DNA from: Brienomyrus brachyistius
Taxonomy: Eukaryota > Chordata > Actinopteri > Osteoglossiformes > Mormyridae
NCBI RefSeq assembly: GCF_023856365.1
Contig: NC_064538.1
Coordinates: 9,885,935-9,949,934 of the forward strand
Direction of reading: 5' to 3'
DNA: 64,000 nt
This document shows, one piece after another, positions 1-17,343 of this stretch. A program made the translations under genes and the position numbers. The notes under the pieces are model-generated. The model saw only the letters and a list, made by a program, of their open reading frames with translations. It searched no databases and was not told where the DNA came from. Each line of letters begins with the position of its first letter. Within the stretch, counting starts at the first letter, position 1.

Positions 1-2207
1 TAAAACTAGCTAGGCCTACATCAAAAGAATTGAGTTAATTTTCAGACCTTCACTGATCAGAACAACTGTACACTGGACAGTGGGGCAAAAAGTGGACCAT
101 ACCCCCCCTCCCCCATCTATTTCCACATTCACACCTAGGGTCACTTGCAGTTGTAGATGATGAAATTTATGCACTGAAGTAGTAAGTAAATTTCACAAAC
201 ATGCTTTTTTCGTTAAATACCAATGGTTTGACAACAAACCATTAAAAACTATTAGATTTCAAAAATGTTTTAAGTATTGTGCCGTATATTTTTGTGTTGA
301 CTCCCACGACAATGAGATCATATGCATAGAAATGAGAGATATAAAATTAGCATGGTGCAAATTTGATGTCTGTAGGATTTTCCCGGCCAGAGTTAGACAG
401 GGTCATCCTGCGGCATGTTACAAAATGCCACCTTATAGCCCAGCTCAAAATAATGTCAGCTGCAGAAAAGCGAAACACTTGGTAGCCTTAACCGTGCACG
501 GTTAGAATTACTTTTCGTGTTTGGTTTGATGTCATACCAATTTTAAGTGGCGGTGCCGAGTCGAAGTTAATCGCCGCATTATATGAATACAAAACAGACC
601 AGCACAAATAATTAAGCAGAATGAATTCAGTAAAATGTTAAAAAAGAAAGAAAAAAAAAATCATTGTTCAAGTAAATGAATGGCTTCTTGGGACTGGAGG
701 TAACAATTTGCACAAACGAGCGATGTTGAAAAAAAAAGCATTACTGTCGCGTTTGAGTGTTGATACTGCACATTTCCAGCGTTTTACAGGAGGCTGTTAA
801 TCTTAACTTAACTCAGTTTGACTGTAAAATATAATAAACAGTGTAATGCGACTTTTTAGTCGACTTAAGGCAAGAAAAATTAATTTACAGCGAACAGTCA
901 CAGGAGAACCGACTTTTTTTAAAAGTCCGCTGCTTTTTAAAAGAGGTAATCCGTCGGGGGGAGGCGATCCGTGGCGGGGGGAGCAGTTTAGATTCTGTCT
1001 TTTTATTCAGACACGTCTGTTTGACTTTTCGTATTTGTGTTTGCGTTTTTAATAATCACAGAACAAATTCTACATCCCCTGCTGCACCTAAACGTGAACC
1101 CAAAACCGACGTCTGTACTAAAGCGTGAATTAGATTTAGTTTTCACAGCCACTCCCTTCTTTGACTTCTTTTTTCAGGTTTTTTTTTTTGTTTCAAATCG
1201 AAACAAACAACAATGTTACGTGATTCAAGCGTCATTATTAAACAGGCAGACTTCATGCTACCGCAGCAACGTTTTTGAAACAAAGCTGTAACAGCAGGAC
1301 TCCAACACAAGGTAGAATTGTAATATAAAAGAAGTTAGTTAAAGGGTGCCGGTTAAACCACGCCTAGGGCCCTGTCTGTGGCATCCTTACAAGCGATGCC
1401 TGAACTGAAATTGTAAATCGAGTAACTTAAAAGTATGGAAGCTAGCAGGCAGATGACTTATTATTTGCATCTTCTTGTAGCTAGCTTTAACCATGTAGTC
1501 GAGTCACTTTGTCATTTCACTCGCATGCAATCCTTCAGGGTATTAGACAGATATAGAAACCTGTGGAGGACCTCACCAGGACCACCATAAATTAAAAGGC
1601 CCAGTCTTTTATGGTTGAGGGATAATTTTATTATGTCATGAAATTGCACTGCAGCCCCAGAAAAGCTGTATATAGCCAAAAAAATACAGCCAAGTAACCT
1701 CCAGACCAAGAATATACAGGTACAATTCCCTTCACAAGTTATGGAGATGAAAGTAATAGGATAGAAAGCAGAGATAACAGCCAACCATGATTTTAAAGAT
1801 AAGGAGTTCAGGTGTGTTTCTGAGACTTCATCTAAGTCTTCAAAGCAACAGTTAGCCAAGCAGATGGTGCAAAGCCAGTTCCAGGGTCTCTATAGCTGCT
1901 TTTCCATGGGACTAAAGCTCAATGGGGGAGGGCAATTGACTGTTTTAACAAGGACAAGGTACAACTTACAACACTGATGCTGTCGGACATTTAACCTCCA
2001 TCAGGTGTAAGCATGCAATATGTAGACATCTATTTGTACCGTCCATTGAGCCTAGTCCATAGCTTAACTAAAGAGCCACCGGTATGTGGTGCCCCCTGGT
2101 GGACCATAAATGCATTGATTTGGCCACTGTACTTCTATGACATCTGGAAATAAAAGGCTGCCCCCCCCTGGGTTCATCTGGCAAGGAGGGGAATGGAAAG
2201 GGCTGCC
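1..2207. other. Left flank and probable sars1 3' UTR
   Basis: No coding exon was recognised here. Because sars1 ends at 2208 on the minus strand, the right-hand part should be its 3' UTR. The nearest minus-strand AATAAA lies at 1627-1632 (tttatt on the plus strand), about 580 bp past the stop, and is a plausible but unproven polyadenylation signal. The leftmost 1.5 kb is AT-rich with no recognisable protein. An open frame of 115 codons on the minus strand at 1512-1859 has no recognisable domain and overlaps the presumed UTR. Confidence 0.5.
1627..1632 (-). promoter_or_regulatory. Candidate polyadenylation signal for sars1
   Basis: An AATAAA hexamer reads on the minus strand about 580 bp downstream of the sars1 stop codon. 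It was the only perfect hexamer I noticed between the stop and this point. Assignment rests on position only. Confidence 0.35.
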
Positions 2208-8138
<5,931 letters not shown>

Positions 8139-8274
8139 TATTTTCCTCTTCAGCTCAGACAGTCAGTATTTTTAAAAAATAAATCGGACCACTACACCGA
8201 CAGCTGCTAGTGAAGCCGGTAGGAATGACGAGAGTCTCGAAAGCAACCAGGCCTACTCTCTAAAGCCCACGCTG

Positions 8275-8279
8275 ATTGG
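8275..8279 (-). promoter_or_regulatory. CCAAT box upstream of sars1
   Basis: A CCAAT pentamer reads on the minus strand about 137 bp upstream of the sars1 ATG. The surrounding region is TATA-less and moderately CpG-bearing, as expected for a housekeeping promoter. The transcription start itself cannot be placed. Confidence 0.4.
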
Positions 8280-9671
8280 TCCGCTGGATCGTGACGCCAT
8301 CAATAGGCGTCTGCCATGAACATCCCGGCAAAATGATCGTAAAAAAACGCTCGGTACAGCTGTTTCTGTAACTACCGAAAGTCCAGCAAAAATCTCCAGC
8401 CCAAGGTATGCTTAAAATCCGCCACAATTTGAAATCCCAGTATACTGTATCTCAAAGAAAAAAACTTTAGTTTGCATGCTGGTCACATTCAAACGTTAAC
8501 AATTTAAAAACCACTATTTAAACATAATGACGTCAAGTAGACGGACCTTTTCCCTGGATTTCCAACTGTGGATATTTTTTACCAAGATTATTAACAATAT
8601 TATTGACCACCAAGTTGTTTGGTGTTTGTGGATAGTGGGATGGCTGTACAGTAGTCTAAACATTAGCTCTGGCTGCTGTCTCTAACCAAGCTACTACGTG
8701 CTAAAGTGAACTGTTTGTCATGTAGTAAAAAAAAAAAACACTTACCACAGTAGCATTGAACATTTTCTCTGCATTATGTAAAGCAGGGTTGGTCATTGAA
8801 GGCAAAAAAACTGTATGTCTTTTGGTTCTACAAGGGGACCCAAAACAGCCCAGAAGGTTTGTGGAAGTTTGAACCACCATGCTGTCGCATGTATCTCATG
8901 CAGTTATCTTAATGGTTTTTAAATTGTTATTATTATTCAGGTTTTCAAAGGAAACCAAGACACTCAAATGAATATGAAGTATTTATTACAAATAAAACGA
9001 TCAAGAGATCAGTCAAATTTAATTCAGGTCAGATTAAATGAAATATAGTAATGGTCACAAGAGATTTGATCATATGCATTTTCCTGTATCTCATACGTTA
9101 GATATGCAAGCATCGATCCTTCCAAACTTTTCCTATTTCACTAATCCCACTGAGGAGCTTCATTAGTAAACTTGAAAAGCTTGCAATTCAGGAGAATCTG
9201 TAGCTGTAAATGGTCCATAGTATGTGTCTGAGTCTGCTGAGATATAACAGCCTCACATGCTGGATGTCCTCTGCTTTATTCCATATGCTCTCCTTTAAAC
9301 AGAACAGATCTGTGTCTAACACACTGCAGTCAGCAATATGAGTAAACATACTCCTTGTAGTAGCGCTTTAGTGGTGCCTGTGACCTCATAAAGACAAGCT
9401 TTTCCAAACTGATTTTCTTGATGTTTCCACTCCAGCATAAAAAAAATTGTGGGGCACATTTTGTGCAATAAAGGAGGCTGGAATAAGCATGTGTGTCTAT
9501 ATTTGTGAAAATGCAAAATAATCAGTGGCAATTGTTTGTGGGTATCTTAAAATGTGTAAAAACTATTTTTTTTTCTTATAAGGTACTACATGATCAACAT
9601 TTTCACCATATAATCAAGTATGATACTTTCCAAAAAAAGAGATATACATTCCTTGCTGTTGTCTTGCTTAA
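8280..9671. other. Spacer between sars1 and the cystatin gene
   Basis: No gene was recognised. The two flanking genes share the minus strand, so this 1.4 kb holds the sars1 upstream region and the cystatin 3' UTR. A minus-strand AATAAA at 9275-9280 is a candidate polyadenylation signal for the cystatin gene, about 390 bp past its stop. Confidence 0.5.
9275..9280 (-). promoter_or_regulatory. Candidate polyadenylation signal for the cystatin gene
   Basis: AATAAA reads on the minus strand about 390 bp after the cystatin stop codon. Another minus-strand AATAAA lies near 8982-8987. Which one is used cannot be decided from sequence. Confidence 0.3.
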
Positions 9672-12052
9672 CTATGCGCTCCTCAGCCTGGAAAGTCCTG
9701 TTCCGAGATTTATTCCAAATGGAATACAAGTGCTATCTAAGAATTCAACTCCGCCCAGTTCTCCGGGTTTCAGCCAGACCACAAAGAAGCATGCAAATTC
9801 CTGTCAGGGACAAAGGTTTCAAACGATTAGACAGTTCAATTAAACTTGAACTGTCTATATTTTTGGGTACATAATTGTCTGTCGTGTTGTAATATTTAAA
9901 CACAATGCTCAAGTTTAATTAGAATACACTGGCTTTACTGAAAATAACTGTACATCAGATCTTGAACGGTGTTCATTCTTCTTTTATCCTCGTGTGACTT
10001 CTGGTATCTGGTCTCAATACTTACCTGGGCGCTAACATTAGTGGTGCAGGGTATAGTCTCTGTGACTCTCTGCTTCAGGCACTCTGCCATCCAGACATCC
10101 AGGTAGTATTTGTGACCACTTATCAACTGATGGAAAGACACACGTCACACAACAAACAAAAACCCACATCACTGGGGCATCTCAAGCAGCAAATTTGAAG
10201 CCTCACCTGCTTCTTGGCTGCCAGAACCTGGACCATGCCATAGGTGTAATCATTTCCCGGGTACACATTATATTGGTTCACAGCAAATTTGGCGACACTC
10301 TGCACCAGAGAATCCTTGGCAGCTACTGGTGTTATCTGACCCACGACGGGAATTGGTTCTCCGCACTGGCCTTTAAGAAGCCGACTGATATTCTGCCATG
10401 GCACCTGGAGCAGCTCAAACTTGCACAGAAAAGTCTGGAGGGGAAAAGGCCACAGGAAATGTCAGCTGAGATACCTGGACACTTTTGCTTTGATTCTCAT
10501 GCTTACCTGAGCGTTGTCCCTTTGCAGGTATATTTCTTCTTCAATACAGCGGAAAGTCTCTACGTCGAGGTAGTACTTGAGTCCTGCCACCACCTGTCAG
10601 AACAGAAATAATTTACAACTGTCATCTCTTGCTTACAGAGATCCACCCTCTTTTCTGTCTTCATACAGCTTTATAACCTAAACGCTTTGCAAAGCAAATA
10701 TCTCAATATGTGCTTCTTGCATCTCTTCTCCTCTTTTCCCTGTGAATTGTGGGATAGGCTTCAGGTTCATTGTGACCCTGGTTGGAAAATGGATACGTTA
10801 TTTGTGAATGACCCGGATGTCGGACAAATATATCGTTTTCTTGGCCGATTCTAACAATGAATGTACACAGTTATTTAAACAGGGGAAAAACTCTTACCCA
10901 GAAATGGTGCTAGCAAAACTATATGCAGATTCTGATATCATATTTTTGCCATTTAAGTTCGAGTTTTTATTATTGAAATTTATTACCATGAAAATTTATG
11001 CACACACGCTGGTATTACTTTTGTAATAGAAAAAAATTATGCAAAATAGTGAGAATTTATTTCTGTTTAAAGATAAATTCAATTTGTAGTTTTTCAATAC
11101 TTCACAGTTTATCATATTCTTCAGTATTTATGACGGTACATGTAATTATAGAAACAACATAATGAACAATATATACATGCTGAGTTGCTGATGGTCGATG
11201 AACCACTCAGAAGCTGGACCTGAAATCTAGTTTCTGGACCTGAAATGCCCGAAACTGATTGTATTGTTTGTTCTTGTAACCAGAGACAGATGGTAAGTGA
11301 AACCATGTGATAAAGAATTAGACTCAACATTAAACAGAGGGGATAATAATAATAATCATGATTATTGTTATTATTACTGCTGTCATTATTGTAACCGAAG
11401 GGATCAGTGTGCAGCACTATGACCTCACGCCTCCAGGCCCCAGCTGAATCTAAACGCACCTCGAATGATTTGTTTACATCAGATGTTTCAGCAAACAGAT
11501 TTCATAAGATTCCAGCAACACTCCTGGTTCAATCAAAATCATTTGTCTTGCGAAAGAGATGAAAAATGTGCTCTCTTGCCTTAGGCTTCTTTTTACAAAC
11601 TGTTATTGAATCAGTTGACAAGTCTTTCACCGATGAAATATAATATTTTCTGCATGGTGAATCACAGGAAAATTTGACGTAATTCCCTGGGACAAATGTG
11701 CACATTAATTTTCCCATAAATTCCTGAGACAGACAAAAGTCTCAGACAAAATAATGACACCCCTCAACCCTCGCACTCAGTTAACGACAAAAACAATTTG
11801 AGTAGCACCACCGATGGTGGGAAGCTCTGTTCTCACCTGCATCCTGGCGGAATTGACCCTTTTGAGGCAGTACATGTAGATGTCCTTGCCCTGCTGGTTG
11901 TACAGCTCCAGAGAAACGCTGGCTGCCTCGACTGCCTCAGGAGTGTTGGTGGTTAGTACTTTGATCCCTCCTGGCATCTGTGCCTGATAGGGCAGCTGTG
12001 CATGAGCAGCACTGCCCAGCAAGAGGCAGACGCTAAGCCACCAGTAGGTCAT
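9672..12052 (-). CDS. Secreted two-domain cystatin (5 coding exons)
   Basis: Coding exons on the minus strand are 11837-12052, 10507-10593, 10207-10434, 10025-10126 and 9672-9800. They give 253 residues plus TAG, and all introns are phase 0. Residues 1-18 form a signal peptide ending AHA. Domain 1 (about 19-125) has the N-terminal PGG, a canonical QVVAG loop at 72-76 and PW at 113-114, so it should inhibit papain-like cathepsins. Cys105 and Cys125 fit the second cystatin disulfide. Cys88 lacks its usual near partner, but Cys62 is extra. Domain 2 (about 126-253) keeps all four cysteines (193, 204, 215, 236) and a Gly-Asn-Asp loop at 161-163 resembling the legumain site of cystatin C. Its first loop is QLISG, however, and the PW loop is replaced by KPGE. 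In both domains an intron falls directly after the Q of the QxVxG loop. No orthologue name is assigned. It is not kininogen or fetuin length. Domain assignment is secure; inhibitory activity is inferred. Confidence 0.88.
10739..10797 (+). mobile_element. SINE 3' fragment in cystatin intron 1
   Basis: The stretch reading GGGATAGGCTTCAGG and then GTGACCCTGGTTGG, ending AAATGGATA, matches the 3' end of the fish SINE family seen more fully at 29712-30010. Only about 60 bp remain. Confidence 0.45.
11343..11396. repeat. ATAAT-rich near-palindrome, first copy
   Basis: This is the partner of the 13457-13508 copy, about 2.1 kb away. It shares the CATGATTATT centre and the GCTGTCATTATTGTAA right side. 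Confidence 0.55.
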
Positions 12053-12110
12053 GATCAGCTTTTGGACCCCAAAGTGGAAGCAAAGGATGGATGCCGTAGG
12101 TTGGTGGAGC

Positions 12111-12117
12111 TTTTATA
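12111..12117 (-). promoter_or_regulatory. TATA box of the cystatin gene
   Basis: TATAAAA reads on the minus strand 59 bp upstream of the cystatin ATG. That predicts a start site near 12083 and a 5' UTR of roughly 30 nt. A TATA-driven promoter fits a tissue-specific secreted protein. Confidence 0.6.
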
Positions 12118-12912
12118 ACAAAGCCCAGCCTACTTACCATATCTTTTGCCATCTCTGCCTTTTTTTCCCCCAACTAAAATGGCTTTGGAAAGACAACTTG
12201 TATTGTTCCCTTAACCATAAAGGAATACTTATAATAAGTGAATAAAAAATATTTAAAACACATTAAATAAAATTTTAAATGCAAAGTACAGTAATTTTTG
12301 TGGCAGGGTAAGTATCTGTAGTACTAGTGGTAGCAGTGTTAGCAGTATGGTAGTATAAAAGGAGTAACAATTAAGAATGATAGCAGTAGTATTGTAGGAG
12401 TATGGTAGTTGTAGTTGAATATGGAGATAGTAACAGCAGTCACAATAGTCGTTGACGCGATATCAGTCATAACAGATTTTTTTGTATTGTTGGTAATGAG
12501 AGTATTACTTTGTCTAATTTTAAAGGTGTTATCCTTTAAAGTTAGCCTATTACACAAACATATTAAACAGATTTTTGTAAGCAGCCTTCCTATAATGTGG
12601 ATGTGTGTCATGTGCAAAATGGGTGGTGTATGTGAGTTGTTTATTATGTAAGTTAAAATCTTTATTTTATTTAGTAGTACTAAGATTATTAAAGGTAGTA
12701 ACAGAGGATTGCAGCATTATCATACAGAACCAGTATTAGCTGCAGCATAAATGGAATATTGGACATTATAGAAAATAATAAAACTGATGTAGTATAAGTC
12801 AAGGAGAGGAATGTTTTTTAATTTAAAAAATGATGTAAATGACATTGTAAAAATGGATGGGTTTGTTTAACATTTTACGGGCTAATTGGCTCCCATAGAA
12901 AGTTTGATGTGC

Positions 12913-12939
12913 CATACTCATACTCATACTCATACTCAT
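12913..12939 (+). repeat. CATACT microsatellite
   Basis: The hexamer CATACT is repeated about 4.5 times in tandem. Confidence 0.8.
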
Positions 12940-13456
12940 TTTGTAAATGTTTATTGGCCAGCAGGTTGGTGTTCACATAATGAAAATCCTAATGTGCACT
13001 AAGTGACACCTGTGCAAGTAAATAGGCCAACAGACAAATTGATACCAAGAGGGGTGATTTAAGCCCCTCCCCTGTCACCCCCACCGGCCAGGAGGAACAA
13101 CGAAAGTAACTTTAGAAATTGGGGCACGGCGAACAATTTGCTGAAAAAAAATCCATCTATCTCTTCTAGGCTTTAAAATAAGTATAATGGGCGAGGGGAA
13201 AGCTGAGGAGCACGGTCAGAGAAGGGGTCCCTGCTGTCTGATGGAAGAGGGTGCGACCGGCACTGCGAAATGGGAGCGGATACAGCTGAACAATACATCA
13301 GGAAAAAGAGCAAGATTATTCCCCATGTTAACATGTCAGGGAACACCTGTAAATTCTAAAGGAAGCAAAGTCATAGATTCATGCTCTAAATACTCAGGGA
13401 TCGTCATCCACACGAAAACCATCATTATCATTGGTTTAGATCACTAATGCTCTGTT

Positions 13457-13508
13457 AAATAATAATAATAATTTCATGATTATTATTATTGCTGTCATTA
13501 TTGTAATA
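13457..13508. repeat. ATAAT-rich near-palindrome, second copy
   Basis: AATAATAATAAT, CATGATTATT and GCTGTCATTATTGTAA follow one another here. Nearly the same order and bases occur at 11343-11396 inside cystatin intron 1. The AATAAT and ATTATT blocks flanking CATGAT make it close to self-complementary. Confidence 0.55.
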
Positions 13509-15119
13509 TAACATTACAATAATATAGTATTGATCACATGTAATATAATATAACTTTCAGACACGTTCAGGGGATGTGTTGTGAATAAGAACAGAACGCA
13601 GCTTATTTTCGCATTTCGAGTGCTGCATGCAAAAGCATTTGATGTGTTGCGATCGTGTGTCAGCAAGCTAACTGCATCCTTGCATTGAAAACAATGGAAT
13701 TCAGCAGACTGGCGTGTGAACTGCTGTGGTCCAGTATTCACATACTTGTGCTGAAAAGGCTGATGTTACAGTGGGTGTACAATGCTGGTAACATTTTTAA
13801 CTGCTGTTTTCCGCTGCATGGTGAACAAATTAGAACTGATGTAGCCTAAACGTTGGTGAGTAGGGTTCCACCAGTAGTAAACACTACAGGTTTATCAGAG
13901 GCAACAATATTAATTTTATGGACATCAGTACCACTGGACATAACTGGAAGTTTTAAATAAAACATTTGAATGAGTTTAAGCAATAAATTTACAAATGTGG
14001 GGTATATTATAATTATAGTTATTAAGTATTTAACTCAGCAATATAGTAGCATGTATTACACTGAGTAGCTATAGTTCTGAAACATTTTGGATGACAGATA
14101 TAACCAAATTCTACCCATGACAAGTTACCTAATTCCATCTTTGTTTTCCTCTTCCTATTCTTTCATATAAGGACATTTGAAATGAACCCTCCAGATCTTG
14201 CACGCACGCATTTCCTAACCCAGACCATCAAGGCTATTATATATTAAACCAGAATCCAAAAAGATTTTTTTTTTAAGATTTAAAGTATAATGGTTATTGA
14301 ACTCGATTAATAAAGGCAAACTGGAAGAGAATATACCCTTAGTGAAAACCTTACCAAATGCCAGATAAATACAAAAGCTTTCAGTAAATAGATGCTGTCG
14401 GAACGACAATAATGTATTCTCTAGAGATCACTGTTACCCCCTCCCCCATCTAATCCCTCCTCCTCCCACACCCCCGCAACAGCTACAATATCTAGCCCCG
14501 ATACACACTTACCCCACCTCTCCAAAAAAAAAAAATTATGAAAAGCCTAGCTTTGTGTGACTTGTCTCAATGTAATCAGGTTCACCAGATCTTTCTATGG
14601 CTGTCCTTTCATGTGCTTCCATTTTGGGGCAAATTGTTTCAAAATTAAAAGCGCCAGATCATCCTTTTGAAAAAGATCCAAAAATACTTTTAGAGTTACT
14701 GTGTTCACATAAGATCAATCATTTTCTGCAGCCCTCCCCCTCCATTTCTTTGATGTCAGTTTTGGTGTGATTTGTCTTAGAATCAATCAGGTATAGATCT
14801 ACATCCACATATAATGCTTTATTTTTCTGAAGTAGTAATACCCATTAAAATACTTTTTGAGTTATCACATTCACAATGTAAAATGTTTTCTGCAGCTGTG
14901 CAATGGGAAGAGCACATGTGGGAAACAAAATTGTCCAGCTAAATCTTGTTAAACTGGCTGTGTACTGACAGATTGCTGTGAAGAGATCTTAGAATTGGCA
15001 GCACTTTCTGGCATTATTACCACTGAGTCATTGATCCATGTTCCATAACCACTTACACAGCAGACAGTCATGGTAAGTCTGTCTAAGGAATTACAGGGTA
15101 TACACTGACATATACCTAG

Positions 15120-15265
15120 AAACAGTGAAATCTGGAATACCTGGAAGAAACACACACAAACACAAACTCCACATACACAAAACCAGGGAGAGAGAATCGA
15201 GCCCTCAACCCTGGAGGTGTGATCATGAACAGGCCATACACTGTGTCACCACTACATTATACAAT
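15120..15265 (-). mobile_element. Degraded SINE 5' portion
   Basis: Read on the minus strand, this resembles the head of the family at 29712-30010: a tRNA-like segment followed by the TGTGGAGTTTGTGTTTG-type block. It is strongly diverged and lacks the 3' end. Confidence 0.4.
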
Positions 15266-16944
15266 TTTCTATTTATATCGACACAGAGCTAGTAGCTACG
15301 TATGACAGCTAATATTCCTTGGCAGAACTAAGTGTTCTTTTAGCAGTTAGATTATACACAGGACAGACACACTGTGTCGACGGCTTCCCACATCTGTCAT
15401 CAGCCCAGGAGCATCAGAAAGTTGATATGTTTGTCTTCAGCTTGCGATCATTTTCTTTTGAATGTAATGTCCGTCCTCCTCGATCTGTTAAGTAAAGAAA
15501 GGCAAGTGATTTTTGGCCATATTTGTGTCTCTATCTCTATCTCATCTCTACCCCCTACTTACGTACTGGATACAATATACACTAATGCAGGTTTGGTTTA
15601 TTATTTAATTTGACAACAAGGAGTACTGATAGGAAACAATGGAGGCAACAGTTTGCAGTGATTGCCACTGTGGTGCAGATAATATTCTCAAAACATACCG
15701 GTCATCTGAGGTGAAAGTACTTCAGGTTAAGGCACGCTGTGGCTGGATCATTCAATGTACCTCTTAACATTTTAAGGCTGATCTACACTGCAACAGCATT
15801 ACTTATTCGGCTCCCGTGCTACATGAAATCATGCTTCTGCTACTTCATTACTACGAAATAAAAGAGAAGATGGAATATGATTATAACACAGTTGTGTTAT
15901 TTCTTTGTTCTGTTTAAGAACCTAAACCCATATACTTAAACTCAGAATTCCATTTGTATTCAATAAAAAGGTAAGTATTCTATGAGCTTCTATATGCCTT
16001 AGAAGTCTTTGCACCTGAGTTACCTGAGCTAACCCTGCTCATTAGATCCCGTGTCATAATGCACGTAATAAAGAAAGATCCACTGGCCTCCTTTCTGCAC
16101 CTTTGGCATCTGCTGCCAAGGGTCGGCTCCTTTTGAAAAGGGGAAATTGCAGGACGAGGCCAATTTTTATCTGTTCTGGACAGTTCCTGGTGCTGAAGGC
16201 TGCGTATTTCCTCTGGTCGCAGGAACATTGTGCACCACAGCTGTAAAATGTATACGAGGGTCATTGTGAAGTTTCCTTATCACCAGGCACTGAAATGATG
16301 GTGAAATAATCCTTTATTTGCCATTTGCAGAAGTATAAGTACAGGTACATTGGAATGTTACTCTGCCTGCCCCATCTCCTTGTGACACAGGCATATAAAC
16401 AGGTGGAATGCTAAATGCTATGCAAAGTTGAGCCTCATACATTACAATTGAACTATTGAACTCTTTCATAATATGAAGGAATACACAATCAAGAGTTAGC
16501 ACAACGTAGTTGGTTACATACACAATGTTCCACAAAAATTACGTAACAACTGCTATGGTAATGCAGAAAACAGAATGAGCAAATTGCTGTGTTGCAAAGC
16601 TATTGTATGACCTATGAGAATATCAACTATTGCAGGAGGAAAGAAGGAGCTTCAAGACAGAGAATAGTACGATGTAAGAGCCAGGAAGGCAAAACTGGGT
16701 CAGGCTGACATTGCAGTGCATATAAGCCAAGAAATACTGCCCTCTAGTGGATAGATGCCCTCCTCATAATTTTTGCTAAAAGGAAATCGCCTTAGGGTAG
16801 ATCTTTTCTTGAACTTTGGAAGTTCAATAGCATCCATCCTGGCATATTTCATAAAACTACGAATCACAATCCCAATGTCTTCTGTGTTGGTATTCATGGA
16901 GCTTGCATATTGATATGTCAGATTGAAAGGTAGGTACACTGCAT

Positions 16945-17262
16945 TTTATCCATCCATCAGTCTTCCGTAACTACTTATGCAGTACAAGGTTACAGTGAGC
17001 CTGGAGCCAATCCCAGTACAGGAGGCAGGGGACACCCTGGACCGGATGCCAGTCCATCACGTAACACTGAAGGTAATTGAGAAATACTAGTTCACATAAA
17101 TACATGTTTTTAAACAGTGGAAGTCAACCAAAGGACTGTGGGGAAAACTCTATAAACACAGAAAAACATGCAAACTCCATGTATACAGAATCAAGCCAGC
17201 GACTCTGGACATGTGTCGCTACAATGCTAACCACTGGGCGACCGTGCCACCCTTCTAGGTAT
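16945..17262 (-). mobile_element. SINE, near full length, inverted
   Basis: Read on the minus strand it begins with a tRNA-like promoter near 17255-17190, then the GGAGTTTGCATGTTTT block. It ends in GGACTGGCATCCGGTCCAGG, a GGCTCCAGGCTCAC-type segment and a final GATGGATAAAA tail at 16945-16956. This is the same family as the plus-strand copy at 29712-30010. It carries small indels and no coding capacity. Confidence 0.65.
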
Positions 17263-17343
17263 AAGAGTTATTTGTAATTATTAAAGGGATCTAAAATTAC
17301 ATATATCACTAACACGTTATTTAAGGTGCCACAAATAATGTAG

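Larger units (their letters stand above)
12118..16940. other. Intergenic DNA without a recognised gene
   Basis: The region is AT-rich. Open frames on either strand are short and none shows a recognisable domain. It contains a CATACT hexamer repeat, a duplicated ATAAT-rich near-palindrome and a degraded SINE near 15120-15265. No promoter or RNA gene was recognised. Confidence 0.5.

Noticed and set aside
1512..1859. 115-codon minus-strand frame with hydrophobic stretches
   Set aside because: It lies in the presumed sars1 3' UTR, shows no recognisable family and may be chance or repeat-derived.
15980..16264. 94-codon minus-strand open frame
   Set aside because: No splice partners, domain or biased composition; treated as chance.
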